DNA of 20,310 bases, taken from the NCBI GenBank assembly GCA_019233165.1, contig JAFAMS010000370.1, forward strand, positions 1 to 20,310, given 5' to 3'. The notes under the pieces are model-generated. The model saw only the letters and a program-made list of their open reading frames with translations, searched no databases and was not told where the DNA came from. The position numbers and the translations under genes are program-made. This stretch comes from Vulcanimicrobiota bacterium. Its GTDB lineage: Bacteria; Vulcanimicrobiota; Vulcanimicrobiia; Vulcanimicrobiales; Vulcanimicrobiaceae. Below are positions 1-7,427 of the stretch, piece after piece; within the stretch, counting starts at the first letter, position 1, and every line of letters starts with the position of its first letter.

Positions 1-277
1 CGACATCGGTGCGTAGTTCCGTGGGAACCACGCCGTTCGGTTTGACGAAGGAGCCGCGGCCGGGACTCGTCTCGATCACGCCGTCGCGCTCGAGATCGCG
101 GTAGGCCCTGGCCACGGTGTTCGGGTTCACCGTCAGCTCGAGCGCGAGGGCCTTGACCGTCGGGAGTTGCTCGCCTGGGGCGAGGCTCCCGAGCGCGACC
201 CCGCGCTTGACCTGATCGATGAGCTGAAGGTAGATCGGCACCCCAGAGCGGGGGTCGACCGTGAAGATCGCGGGCAA
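1..277 (-). CDS. GntR-family (YtrA-type) transcriptional regulator, N-terminal part, cut by left edge
   Basis: The reading frame covers 92 codons and continues off the window, so only the DNA-binding domain is seen. It opens with PAIFTVDPRSGVPIYLQ and contains the GntR winged-helix core LAPGEQLPTVKALA, then LTVNPNTVARAYRDLERDGV and GRGSFV. Proteins with this short 'PIY.Q' start are YtrA-subfamily repressors, which usually have only a small helical C-terminal part and sit at the head of ABC-transporter operons they control. Any such operon would lie to the left, outside the window. No ATG or GTG is available in this frame upstream; the TTG at 275-277 is the best start and lies 5 nt after the stop of a 38-aa upstream ORF, so translation is probably coupled to it. 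Family call is firm, start is less so. Confidence 0.88.
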   Translation of the reverse strand, partial: MPAIFTVDPRSGVPIYLQLIDQVKRGVALGSLAPGEQLPTVKALALELTVNPNTVARAYRDLERDGVIETSPGRGSFVKPNGVVPTELRTDV

Positions 278-282
278 CGGGG

Positions 283-399
283 TTAGAGCTTGGGGCCCCA
301 GCCGCTGAAGGAACCGGGGTTCCGGGTCGAGGGGATCACGGTTGCCCGGCGGCCGTGGTCGAGGGCGGGCTGAAGGCTTTCGGGGCGGCGGACCAACAT
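283..399 (-). CDS. 38-aa upstream/leader ORF ahead of the GntR gene
   Basis: An ATG at 397-399 is preceded by a good Shine-Dalgarno GGAG with 6 nt spacing. The frame runs 38 codons (MLVRRPESLQPALDHGRR, ending SGWGPKL) to a TAA at 283-285, 5 nt before the TTG start of the GntR gene. It is the first ORF after the promoter at 438-466. The peptide is basic and rich in Pro, Arg and Ser, with no membrane segment, and I do not recognise it. The most likely role is a translated leader coupled to the repressor gene. Alternatives are an independent small protein or a chance ORF; only the RBS, position and spacing support it. Confidence 0.45.
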   Translation of the reverse strand: MLVRRPESLQPALDHGRRATVIPSTRNPGSFSGWGPKL

Positions 400-421
400 C
401 TCGTTCTCCTATCGTGCTGTC

Positions 422-439
422 GTACTACTACACTAGTAC
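422..439. promoter_or_regulatory. Inverted-repeat operator GTACTA-N6-TAGTAC, probable GntR autoregulatory site
   Basis: GTACTA (422-427) and TAGTAC (434-439) are perfect reverse complements around a 6-nt centre. The site overlaps the end of the -10 box (438-443) and the expected start point of the promoter serving the GntR gene, where a repressor would block transcription. GntR-family dimers are known to bind inverted repeats with outer GT and AC bases, which matches. That this regulator binds here is inference from position. Confidence 0.65.
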
Positions 440-466
440 AATAGCGCATTATGACAGCCGCGTCAA
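438..466 (-). promoter_or_regulatory. Sigma-70 type promoter for the leader ORF and GntR gene
   Basis: On the minus strand TTGACG (461-466) is followed after exactly 17 nt by TATTGT (438-443). The predicted start point, near 430, falls in the inverted repeat at 422-439 and about 30 nt ahead of the leader ATG. In such GC-rich DNA this is the clearest promoter in the window. Confidence 0.6.
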
Positions 467-474
467 CCCCCCGG

Positions 475-734
475 CGGTGTCATCCCGAGCGTAGGCGCGA
501 AGCGCCGAAGTCGAGGGACCCGCGAAGCACCCGCCACCGGCACAACCATCGAGACCCGCGATAATGCAAATGGCGTGGCGGCTCGCCCCACAAGTCTTCG
601 CATGCGACGTCCGCCGGGGCGAACCCCCACACCAGTTTCATGCCCGCAAGTGACGATCGTTCCGTGAATGCGAGGTGCGTCGCGCGTCCCTCGACTTCGC
701 AATGCTTCGCATTGCTACGCTCGGGATGACACCG
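475..734. repeat. Pair of inverted ~50-bp hairpin repeats flanking ~156 bp of non-coding DNA
   Basis: The left arm (475-524) and right arm (681-734, inverted) share CGGTGTCATCCCGAGCGTAG at the outer side and GAAGTCGAGGGAC at the inner side. Their cores differ but both fold: GGCGC-gaa-GCGCC (494-506) in the left, GCAATGC-ttc-GCATTGC (699-715) in the right. Conserved flanks with a core that varies yet stays self-complementary suggest a structured intergenic repeat (REP/MITE-like) rather than coding DNA. The DNA between the arms (525-680) shows no credible gene, only short GC-driven ORFs. No transposase is nearby. Confidence 0.75.
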
Positions 735-770
735 GGGAGTCGCGCATTTCTACGCTCGGGATGACACCGG
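715..770 (+). repeat. Tandem 21-bp direct repeat (outer end of the hairpin repeat, duplicated)
   Basis: CTACGCTCGGGATGACACCGG occurs identically at 715-735 and 750-770, with a 35-nt period; the first copy is the outer end of the right arm of the inverted pair. The second copy lies directly against the stop of the PDZ-like gene at 771, and no inner half is attached to it, so it looks like a truncated copy. Whether it also works as a transcription terminator or RNA-stability element cannot be told. Confidence 0.75.
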
Positions 771-1505
771 CTACGGCGTAAACGGCTCGCCTAGCGCGAC
801 TTTGACCGTCGTTTTGCCGCGCGTGATCTCGAAGGTGTGCGGGAGACCGTCGTACGCGCGTTGTTGGGTTTGATAGGTTCCGTACTCCCACCACCACTTG
901 CCGTCGACTTTGTCGACGATGTCGTTGGTGCGCATTCCGGCGATATAGGCGGGACCGCCGGGGCGAACGTAGGCGCGCATGTACCCGTCGTTCGTTTTGA
1001 AGAGCGTGTAGAAATACGTCGGCTTCGCCGTCGCCGGATCGTAGGCGAGGCCTTGGCGGAAGAGCGCGCTCGCGACGACCGGCTCTTCGTGGATCCACGT
1101 GCGCAACCGCAACAGCACGGCGAGGCCGAGCTTTTCGAAATCGCCGTCGAGCGCCGGATGCGCGAGCAGAACCTCGTTGTGCCATTCGTTGACGCTCCAG
1201 CCGGCGCAGTCGACTAAATACAGTCCGAGCTCGAGCCGCCAACCCTCCTCGGCGCGCTGGACGGAGCTCGCCAGCCGCGCGGCCGCGGCGTACGGTTTCG
1301 CGCTGCAATCGCTTGACGACGGATCGCTCTCGATCGCGATCCCGCGCAGCGTGCGGGATGCGGCGAGCTCGCGCACGATCTCGACCGCCGCGGGGCGCGC
1401 GCCGGCATCGAGTGCCTGCACCGCGAGAACGTTCGCGGCGGAAGCCGGCGCGTAGAGACCGGCCGGCGCGAGCGCCGCGGCCAGAAAAGGTAAGAGCGCG
1501 ATCAT
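771..1505 (-). CDS. Secreted protein with C-terminal PDZ-like domain, function unknown
   Basis: 244 aa. Residues 1-24 form a Sec signal peptide (MIALLPFLAAALAPAGLYAP, then ASA before AN). The middle, about 25-165, has two Cys in the mature part (SDCSAK and LVDCAG) that might pair outside the cell, and is not a family I recognise. About 170-240 reads as a PDZ fold: YVRPGGPAYIAGMRTND matches the carboxylate-binding and 'G.r.gD.I..vdg' parts, ending in ITRGKTTVKVAL. No protease domain or catalytic triad is present, so this is likely a binding or adaptor protein. Its ATG overlaps the TGA of the upstream GH20 gene by 4 bp (ATGA), so the two are translationally coupled and probably act together outside the cytoplasm. 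Confidence 0.8.
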   Translation of the reverse strand: MIALLPFLAAALAPAGLYAPASAANVLAVQALDAGARPAAVEIVRELAASRTLRGIAIESDPSSSDCSAKPYAAAARLASSVQRAEEGWRLELGLYLVDCAGWSVNEWHNEVLLAHPALDGDFEKLGLAVLLRLRTWIHEEPVVASALFRQGLAYDPATAKPTYFYTLFKTNDGYMRAYVRPGGPAYIAGMRTNDIVDKVDGKWWWEYGTYQTQQRAYDGLPHTFEITRGKTTVKVALGEPFTP

Positions 1506-3487
1506 CGCCGGCGCAAGACGTCCTCGAACGGCGGGAGCACCTTCATTCTATAGTAGTCCTCACGCTGCGCCGCATTCAGACGATCGGCGTCGCGCTGCGC
1601 GTCCTCTTCGGCGAGATGAAAGCGGGTCAGGACCGCCCCCAGCCCGCCCGGGCGGCTCTCGTAATTCCACGCCGCGCGATAGAGCGGCTCGATCGCGAGC
1701 AGATCGTCGCGGAGCTCCCAGCACAGATACTTCGCGAGGTTCAATCCGCGGTAGACGATCCCGTCGGCGGTTCCGCCCGCGTGCGCGCGCGCGTCGTCGT
1801 AGTAATCCTTCGCCTCGGCCCCGATTTGAACGCGGCGCCCGAGCGCGTCGAAACGGCGCGCTGCAAGGGCCATCACGCGCGCCGCGTTCGGATGCAGCGG
1901 CGGCGTCGCGGCGACGTCGGTGAGCACCGACTCCGCGTCGAGACGCAGCGCGGCAAGATCGATTCCAGCGCGGACGCGCGTTCCGATCTTCGCGTCGAAC
2001 GGATCGCTCCAGAAGAGGTAGTCGCTCGGATCGGGATCGGGCCCCTGATGCAGACGCCGGCCGATCGCGTCCAATTTCGCAAGCGCGCGCCCCCATCGCC
2101 GATCGTCGCTGCCGAAGAACGCCCACCCGAAGGCGCGCTCGAACGCGGCGGCGTCGACGGAGCTCGACTGCCACGCGCTCGCGGCCGCGAACGCGAGCGG
2201 ATACCACGTCGCCTCGTAGAGCGATTCGCCGTCGTCGTGCCAGACGGTCGCGAACATCCCGAGCACGTGCGCGGCTCGCCCTTCGGCGACGAAACGACCG
2301 ATGTTGGTCGTGGCAACGTCGAGCTCGGGGAAGATCTGGTTCCAGTTTTGCGCGCCCGGCGAGACCATCTGCTCGAAGCCGCGGCTTGCGACCGGCGCGA
2401 TGTATCCGGCGTACGTTTTCTCGACGCCGTAGTGGAAATCGACGATCACGGTCGATTTTGGAATCAGCGCGAGAATCGACGGGTCTTTTTGGATCGCGTC
2501 GTCCCAAATCATCGGCCGCACGCCGAGCGGCTTGACGATCGCTTCGACCCGATTTACGTGCCCGGCGAAAACGCGCCCGAGCCCTTCGCTTGCGACGACG
2601 GCCTGACTCCGTCCGCGACCGAGATCGATCGGCTCGTCCGAGCCGAGATGGACGAACGGAACCGCACCGGCGGCCGCGACGACCTCGCGCAGCAGCGGCG
2701 TCAGATAGTCGTAGGTTCCGGCGACCGCCGGGGAGAGGAGCCAGCCGTGCGGGAGCTCTGCGAGCGGCGCGTAGGTTTCCCAACGCAGCGTCGGATGCAT
2801 GTGCGCAAACGTCTGTTGTTCGGGGATCAGCGCGACGTGGAAGCGCGCGGCGTAATCGCGCAACTCGCGCAGCTCGCGCGGCGAGATCGCGTCGGCGGCG
2901 CCGACGAGCGGGTGCGCGGCGTCGGCGAATGCGTGCTCCATGTAGATCGAATATCCGTTGATCTTGAGGCCCGCCAGACCACGAACGCGTTCCTTGAAGT
3001 AGCGCATCGTCGGGAGCGGCCCGCGCGAGACGTCGTCCGAGACGATCCTCCAACGCAACGCCGGCTCGTCTGCGATCTGCACGCACGGGAGGCTGAAGCC
3101 GCGCGGCACGGGGCGCGCGAGCTGGGCGAGCGTCATTGCCGCATCGAACGCCGCCTCCGGGCCGGCCGCATCCAGCGCAATCCCTCGGCGGTCGATTCCC
3201 AGGCGATAGCGCTCCGCCGGCCCAGCACCGACCTTCAGGCGCACGTCGGGATCGGACGCCACCGTGGTCGGCGGTATCCCGAGTCCGCGCCAGCGTTCGT
3301 CGAGGAGTGCGCGCGCGCCGGGATCGAACGCGGCCGGAAGCCTCAGCGGACGGTGGAAAACCACCTCGCCGGCACAGCCGGCGGCTCCGACGGAGCGCGG
3401 CTCCGGGACGAGCATCGAGGGGTCGAAGGCCGCGGATGCGGGCGCCGAGCCACAGACCACGAACAGGAGAAGCGCGAGGCGGCGCAT
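1502..3487 (-). CDS. Secreted glycoside hydrolase family 20-like protein (beta-N-acetylhexosaminidase type)
   Basis: 661 aa from the ATG at 3485-3487, chosen because it opens directly into a signal peptide (MRRLALLLFVVCGSAPASA, then AF); a longer frame to 3565 would overrun the promoter and the divergent gene. About 25-140 is the usual N-terminal GH20b-like domain. The TIM-barrel starts near 145 with DDVSRGPLPTMRYFKERVRG and LKINGYSIYMEHAF, as in GH20 enzymes. HLGSDE (280-285) is the family's catalytic H-x-G-x-D-E motif; Asp284 would hold the substrate acetamido group and Glu285 be the general acid. The last ~190 residues are helical and not assigned. The expected activity is removal of terminal GlcNAc/GalNAc in the envelope or outside the cell. 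Substrate is not determinable. Coupled to the PDZ-like gene downstream. Confidence 0.85.
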   Translation of the reverse strand: MRRLALLLFVVCGSAPASAAFDPSMLVPEPRSVGAAGCAGEVVFHRPLRLPAAFDPGARALLDERWRGLGIPPTTVASDPDVRLKVGAGPAERYRLGIDRRGIALDAAGPEAAFDAAMTLAQLARPVPRGFSLPCVQIADEPALRWRIVSDDVSRGPLPTMRYFKERVRGLAGLKINGYSIYMEHAFADAAHPLVGAADAISPRELRELRDYAARFHVALIPEQQTFAHMHPTLRWETYAPLAELPHGWLLSPAVAGTYDYLTPLLREVVAAAGAVPFVHLGSDEPIDLGRGRSQAVVASEGLGRVFAGHVNRVEAIVKPLGVRPMIWDDAIQKDPSILALIPKSTVIVDFHYGVEKTYAGYIAPVASRGFEQMVSPGAQNWNQIFPELDVATTNIGRFVAEGRAAHVLGMFATVWHDDGESLYEATWYPLAFAAASAWQSSSVDAAAFERAFGWAFFGSDDRRWGRALAKLDAIGRRLHQGPDPDPSDYLFWSDPFDAKIGTRVRAGIDLAALRLDAESVLTDVAATPPLHPNAARVMALAARRFDALGRRVQIGAEAKDYYDDARAHAGGTADGIVYRGLNLAKYLCWELRDDLLAIEPLYRAAWNYESRPGGLGAVLTRFHLAEEDAQRDADRLNAAQREDYYRMKVLPPFEDVLRRR

Positions 3488-3527
3488 CGCCCTCGGCTTA
3501 CCCGACGCTTGCGATGCTCCCTGGGAA

Positions 3528-3556
3528 TTATTACAGTGAGTGCCATGGACGAGCAA
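3528..3556 (-). promoter_or_regulatory. Candidate promoter for the GH20/PDZ pair
   Basis: On the minus strand TTGCTC (3551-3556) and TAATAA (3528-3533) are separated by 17 nt, giving a start near 3521 and a leader of about 34 nt before the GH20 ATG. The -35 box lies within the first codons of the divergent GGDEF gene, so the two genes share control DNA. The AT-rich GGAATTATTACA stands out in the local GC-rich sequence. Confidence 0.45.
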
Positions 3557-4978
3557 CCGGTTCACTTCTTAGAGGACCGGCAAAGTTTGCGCGATGCGCT
3601 GGCGGCGGCGTTCGAATCGTCGGCGGACATGATGCTGATCACCGAGCGGAGCGAACCCAGCGACCGCGGCTGGGTCGTCGTTCACGTCAACCCCGCGTTT
3701 CTCGAAGCGACGGGATACGTGCTCGGCGACGTGATCGGCGTCTCGCCGCAAATGTTCGTTCCGCGCGGCGAGCCGGCGATGCTCGCGGCCGCCGAGAAAG
3801 CCTCGCACGAGAACGCCGACGTGCGGATGGACGTCCCCGTCTCACGCAAAGACGGAACTTGGTTTTGGGGCTCGTGGCACGCGCGCACGATCTCCGAAGA
3901 CGACGGAAAACGCCGCCGCGTCATCACGATCCGGGACATCACGGACCGGCTGAGCGTCGCCGACCGGCTCGCGTCGCATAGCGCGCGGCTGCGACAGCTC
4001 CATCTCGTCGCGGCATCGTCCGGACGCTCCGCCGACCGTCAAATCGAAGCGATCCTCGAGTTCGGGATCCTCAGCTTCGACCTCGAGTCGGCGTACGTCG
4101 GGAAGATCGCCGAGGGGATGTTCACCTGGGAGCACATGGTCCTGGGCGCCGGCCGCGTCAACCCGATGAAGAGCCGCGTCGGCGAACAGGTTCCGTTGGC
4201 GAAAATGGCGTTGCACCTTGCGATCGAAGCCCGCGACGCGGTCGCGGTCGAGGATCTGCAAGCGCTGGGCGAGAGCTCGCTCGATCCGACGCTTCGTTCG
4301 TGGATCGGCGCGCCGCTGATCGTCCGCGGGAACCTGTACGGCGGCGTCGGCTTCGCGGCGCGCCGGGTACGCGAGCGGCGGTTCGACGACGACGACCTCG
4401 ACGTGATGCGCTTGATCGCAGCGCTCCTCGGCTCGGCGACCGAACGCGGAATTCAAGAACACCGCCTCGACGCGCTCGCATTCCACGATCTCCTCACGGG
4501 CCTGCCGAATCGCGCGCTCCTCGACGACCGCATGAACCAAACGCTCGCTTCGGCGAAGCGCGGCGGGCGTCAGTTCGCCGTGCACATGCTCGACCTCGAC
4601 CATTTCAAAGCGATCAACGATCGCAGCGGCCACGCCAGCGGCGACGAAGCGCTCAAGACCGTCGCCGAACGGCTCGCGTCGGCGCTGCGCGAGAGCGACA
4701 CGCTCGCGCGCGTCGGCGGGGACGAGTTCGTCGTCCTGCAGCCCGAGGTCGAAAACGAAGAGGACGCGCTCAAGCTCGCCGACCGACTGGCGCTGACGCT
4801 GCGCGATCCCTTGCGTGTCGGCTCGATCGATTTCCCGGTCGGCGTCACGATCGGGATCGCGATGTATCCGCGCGACGGCAACGACGTCCCGACGCTGCTG
4901 CGCAACGCGGATCGCGCGCTCTACGAAGGGAAAGCGCACGGCCGCGGCCGGATCGAATTCGCACAGGCGCCGGTTTAG
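3545..4978 (+). CDS. PAS-GAF-GGDEF diguanylate cyclase
   Basis: 477 aa. A PAS domain (about 20-135; VVHVNPAFLEATGYVLGDVI, then DITDR at its end) is followed by GAF (about 150-308; SWIGAPLIVRGNLYGGVGFA) and GGDEF (about 312-475; FHDLLTGLPNRALLDDRM). The active site is a canonical GGDEF (391-395), and RESD (382-385) sits exactly five residues upstream, forming the RxxD inhibitory site, so the protein should make c-di-GMP from two GTP and be inhibited by product. There is no EAL or HD-GYP domain and no membrane segment: a soluble sensor cyclase. The ATG is used as start; an in-frame GTG at 3536 is an alternative and neither has a strong RBS. It precedes the SSS-FecR gene by 21 nt, likely in one operon. 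Confidence 0.93.
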   Translation: MDEQPVHFLEDRQSLRDALAAAFESSADMMLITERSEPSDRGWVVVHVNPAFLEATGYVLGDVIGVSPQMFVPRGEPAMLAAAEKASHENADVRMDVPVSRKDGTWFWGSWHARTISEDDGKRRRVITIRDITDRLSVADRLASHSARLRQLHLVAASSGRSADRQIEAILEFGILSFDLESAYVGKIAEGMFTWEHMVLGAGRVNPMKSRVGEQVPLAKMALHLAIEARDAVAVEDLQALGESSLDPTLRSWIGAPLIVRGNLYGGVGFAARRVRERRFDDDDLDVMRLIAALLGSATERGIQEHRLDALAFHDLLTGLPNRALLDDRMNQTLASAKRGGRQFAVHMLDLDHFKAINDRSGHASGDEALKTVAERLASALRESDTLARVGGDEFVVLQPEVENEEDALKLADRLALTLRDPLRVGSIDFPVGVTIGIAMYPRDGNDVPTLLRNADRALYEGKAHGRGRIEFAQAPV

Positions 4979-4999
4979 CGCGAATCGAAACCGCCCGGG

Positions 5000-7423
5000 A
5001 TGCAGCTTCGCCCGCTGGACTGGGTCGTCATCGCGGCGTTCTTTGCGATCAACCTGGCGATCGGCGCCTATTACGCGCGCCGCGGCGGGAAAAGCCTTTC
5101 GGAATATTTTCTGTCGGGGCGGAACGTTCCGTGGTGGCTCGCCGGAACGTCGATGGTCGCCACGACGTTCGCCGCGGATACGCCGCTTGCGGTCACCGGT
5201 TTCGTCGCGAAGAACGGGATCGCCGGCAACTGGGTGTGGTGGAACATGGTGATGAGCGGGATTCTCACCACGTTTTTCTTCGCCGCGCTTTGGCGCCGCT
5301 CGGGCGTGCTGACCGACGTCGAGTTCATCGAGCTTCGTTATAGCGGGAAGCCGGCGGCGGCGCTCCGCGCGACGCGAGCCGTCTATCAAGGTCTGATCGT
5401 CAACACGATCATCATGGGCTGGGTGAACCTTGCGATCGCCAAGATCTTGGGGCTTACGCTCGGGATCGCGAAGTGGGAAGCGATTGGGATCTGTCTCGTC
5501 CTGACGGCGATCTACGTCGCGATCGGCGGGATGTGGAGCGTCCTCGTCACCGACCTGCTTCAATTCGTCGTGAAGATGACGATGACGATCGTCCTCGCCG
5601 TCGCCGCCGTCGCGGCGGCCGGCGGAATCGTCGCGCTGCGCGCGCACGTTGCGGCGCTCGATGCGGCGCACGGGATCACGCAAGGCTCGCTGCTCTCGTT
5701 CGTCCCGCCGCTCTCCGATTCGGGTTGGATGCCGCTGACCTCGTTCTTGGTCTTCATCGCCGTCTCGTGGTGGGCGTCATCCTACCCCGGCGCCGAGCCC
5801 GGCGGTGGCGGGTACGTCGCGCAGCGCATCTTTGCGGCCAAGGACGAAAAGAACTCGATCATGGCGACACTGTTCTTCAACGTCGCGCACTACGCGCTGC
5901 GGCCGTGGCCCTGGATCCTCGTCGCGCTCTCGGCGCTCGTCCTCTATCCGGGCGGAGTCCGCAATGCCGCCGGACAGCTCGATCCGGAGCTTCTCTACGT
6001 TCAAACGATGATCGATCATCTCCCGATCGCGCTGCGCGGGTTGATGATGGCGGGGTTTCTCGCGGCCTACATGTCGACGATCGGGACGCATCTCAATCTC
6101 GGCGCGTCCTACATGACGAACGATCTCTACCGCCGCTTTCTGCGCCCCGGCCGGTCGGAGTCGCATTACGTTTGGATCTCGCGGGCGGCGACGCTTCTGG
6201 CGATGGTTCTGGCGGCGCTCGTGACGAACTTCATGGACTCGGTCAGCGGCGCGTGGACGTATCTGATCACCTTCACGGCGGGCGTCGGCCCGGTGATGAT
6301 CCTGCGCTGGTACTGGCCGCGGCTCAACGCCTGGAGCGAGATATCGGCGCTCCTCTCGTCCGGGATCGTCGCGACCGCGCTCAAAGTGAGCGGCGCGTTC
6401 GCGGGGCCGAACGAGGTCGCACACAGCCTGCTCGTAACCGTCGCCGTCACGACCGTCGTTTGGCTCGGCGTCACGTTCGCAACCGCGCCGGAGCCGCCGG
6501 CGACGCTCGCGGCGTTCTTCGCGAAAGTCCATCCCCAAAACGAAGATCTGCGACTCGGCTTGCGCGATTGGGTCGCGGGCTGCGGCCTCGTCTACGGCTC
6601 CCTCTTCGGAATCGGAAAGCTTTGCTTGGGTGAGAACGCCATAGGATTCGCCTTTCTGGCGCTCGCGCTGCTCTGTCTGTACGTGATCGCACGCGACCTC
6701 GACCGGCGCGTCCCCGGCCTGAGCGCGCGCGCCGTCGCGGCCGCCGCGCTCGCCCTGCTCTTCGTCGCGATCCCGGCCGGCGTTCGCGCGGCCGACGACA
6801 AGGTGCTGGCCAACGTCAAAGGGAGCGTGAGCTACGAGAAAGGCGGCAAAGCAACGCCGCTCGCGCTCGACTCGACGATCGCGCTTGCGGACAAAGACGT
6901 CGCCGTCACGGGGAGCGCCTCGCTCGGCCGCGTTCAGCTCCCCGACTCGTCGATCGTGACCCTCGCTTCGATGACGCGCGTCGAGCTCTCGTTCTTCAAT
7001 CGCAGCGATATCGCGAGCGCGCAGTTCGTCGTCTATCAAGGGAAGACGCGTTTCAAGGTCGAGCATCCGCAGGGCGCAAAGGCGAACTACACCTTTGTGA
7101 CGCCGACCTCGACGATCTCGGTGCGCGGCACCGAAGGCGATATCGCCGTCGACGATCAGTCGCTGACCGTGAACGTCTACTCGGCCGCCGAACCGGTCAG
7201 CGTCACGTTCAAAGACGGTCAAGTGAAAGTCGTCGCCGCCGGACAATCGCTCGTCGCGCAGATCGTGAACGGGATCGTGCAGGCGCAAGTCGGCGCGCTC
7301 ACGCAAGCCGCCGTCGACAAGTTCAACGAGCTCGGCGTCCCGACGAATTGGGATCAGCTCAAGAACCAGCTGCTCAACCGCGCGGGGATCCCGTCGATCC
7401 CGCGTCCGCGGCTTCCGTTCTAG
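5000..7423 (+). CDS. Sodium:solute symporter (SSS family) fused to a FecR domain
   Basis: 807 aa. Residues 1-570 are a full-length SSS transporter with about 13-14 membrane segments. It begins LDWVVIAAFFAINLAIGAYY and has SEYFLSGRNVPWWLAGTSM; AAYMSTIGTHLNLGASYMTN (365-384) followed by DLYRRF is the TM8-region signature of the family, where the sodium site lies. Substrate cannot be told. After a basic loop (RDLDRRVPGLSAR) comes a hydrophobic stretch at 576-597 ending VRA-ADD, very like a signal peptide, then a FecR domain at about 600-760 (KVLANVKGSVSYEKGGK, RVQLPDSSIVTLASMTRVEL, STISVRGTEGDIAVDD), which would face outward. FecR domains usually occur in separate secreted or anti-sigma proteins, so the fusion is unusual. 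No ATG separates the halves; a GTG at 6683 lacks an RBS. Downstream of the GGDEF gene. Confidence 0.88.
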   Translation: MQLRPLDWVVIAAFFAINLAIGAYYARRGGKSLSEYFLSGRNVPWWLAGTSMVATTFAADTPLAVTGFVAKNGIAGNWVWWNMVMSGILTTFFFAALWRRSGVLTDVEFIELRYSGKPAAALRATRAVYQGLIVNTIIMGWVNLAIAKILGLTLGIAKWEAIGICLVLTAIYVAIGGMWSVLVTDLLQFVVKMTMTIVLAVAAVAAAGGIVALRAHVAALDAAHGITQGSLLSFVPPLSDSGWMPLTSFLVFIAVSWWASSYPGAEPGGGGYVAQRIFAAKDEKNSIMATLFFNVAHYALRPWPWILVALSALVLYPGGVRNAAGQLDPELLYVQTMIDHLPIALRGLMMAGFLAAYMSTIGTHLNLGASYMTNDLYRRFLRPGRSESHYVWISRAATLLAMVLAALVTNFMDSVSGAWTYLITFTAGVGPVMILRWYWPRLNAWSEISALLSSGIVATALKVSGAFAGPNEVAHSLLVTVAVTTVVWLGVTFATAPEPPATLAAFFAKVHPQNEDLRLGLRDWVAGCGLVYGSLFGIGKLCLGENAIGFAFLALALLCLYVIARDLDRRVPGLSARAVAAAALALLFVAIPAGVRAADDKVLANVKGSVSYEKGGKATPLALDSTIALADKDVAVTGSASLGRVQLPDSSIVTLASMTRVELSFFNRSDIASAQFVVYQGKTRFKVEHPQGAKANYTFVTPTSTISVRGTEGDIAVDDQSLTVNVYSAAEPVSVTFKDGQVKVVAAGQSLVAQIVNGIVQAQVGALTQAAVDKFNELGVPTNWDQLKNQLLNRAGIPSIPRPRLPF

Positions 7424-7427
7424 CCGC

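Noticed and set aside
475..770. CRISPR-like array
   Set aside because: Only three related units, in mixed orientation and uneven spacing, without spacers of uniform length or cas genes.
1313..3544. Plus-strand open frame of about 744 codons joined in frame to the front of the GGDEF gene
   Set aside because: It is antisense to the well-recognised GH20 gene, extremely Arg-rich and low in hydrophobic structure, as expected for a shadow frame in GC-rich DNA.
3488..3565. N-terminal extension of the GH20 protein to 3565
   Set aside because: It would cover the promoter and the start of the divergent gene, and would bury the signal peptide inside the chain.
3842..5683. 613-codon minus-strand open frame across the GGDEF and SSS genes
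   Set aside because: Composition is Arg/Asp-rich with no domain; the plus-strand frames carry clear PAS/GAF/GGDEF and SSS motifs.
5777..7306. 509-codon minus-strand open frame opposite the symporter-FecR gene
   Set aside because: Shadow of the real gene; no recognisable domain, signal or RBS.
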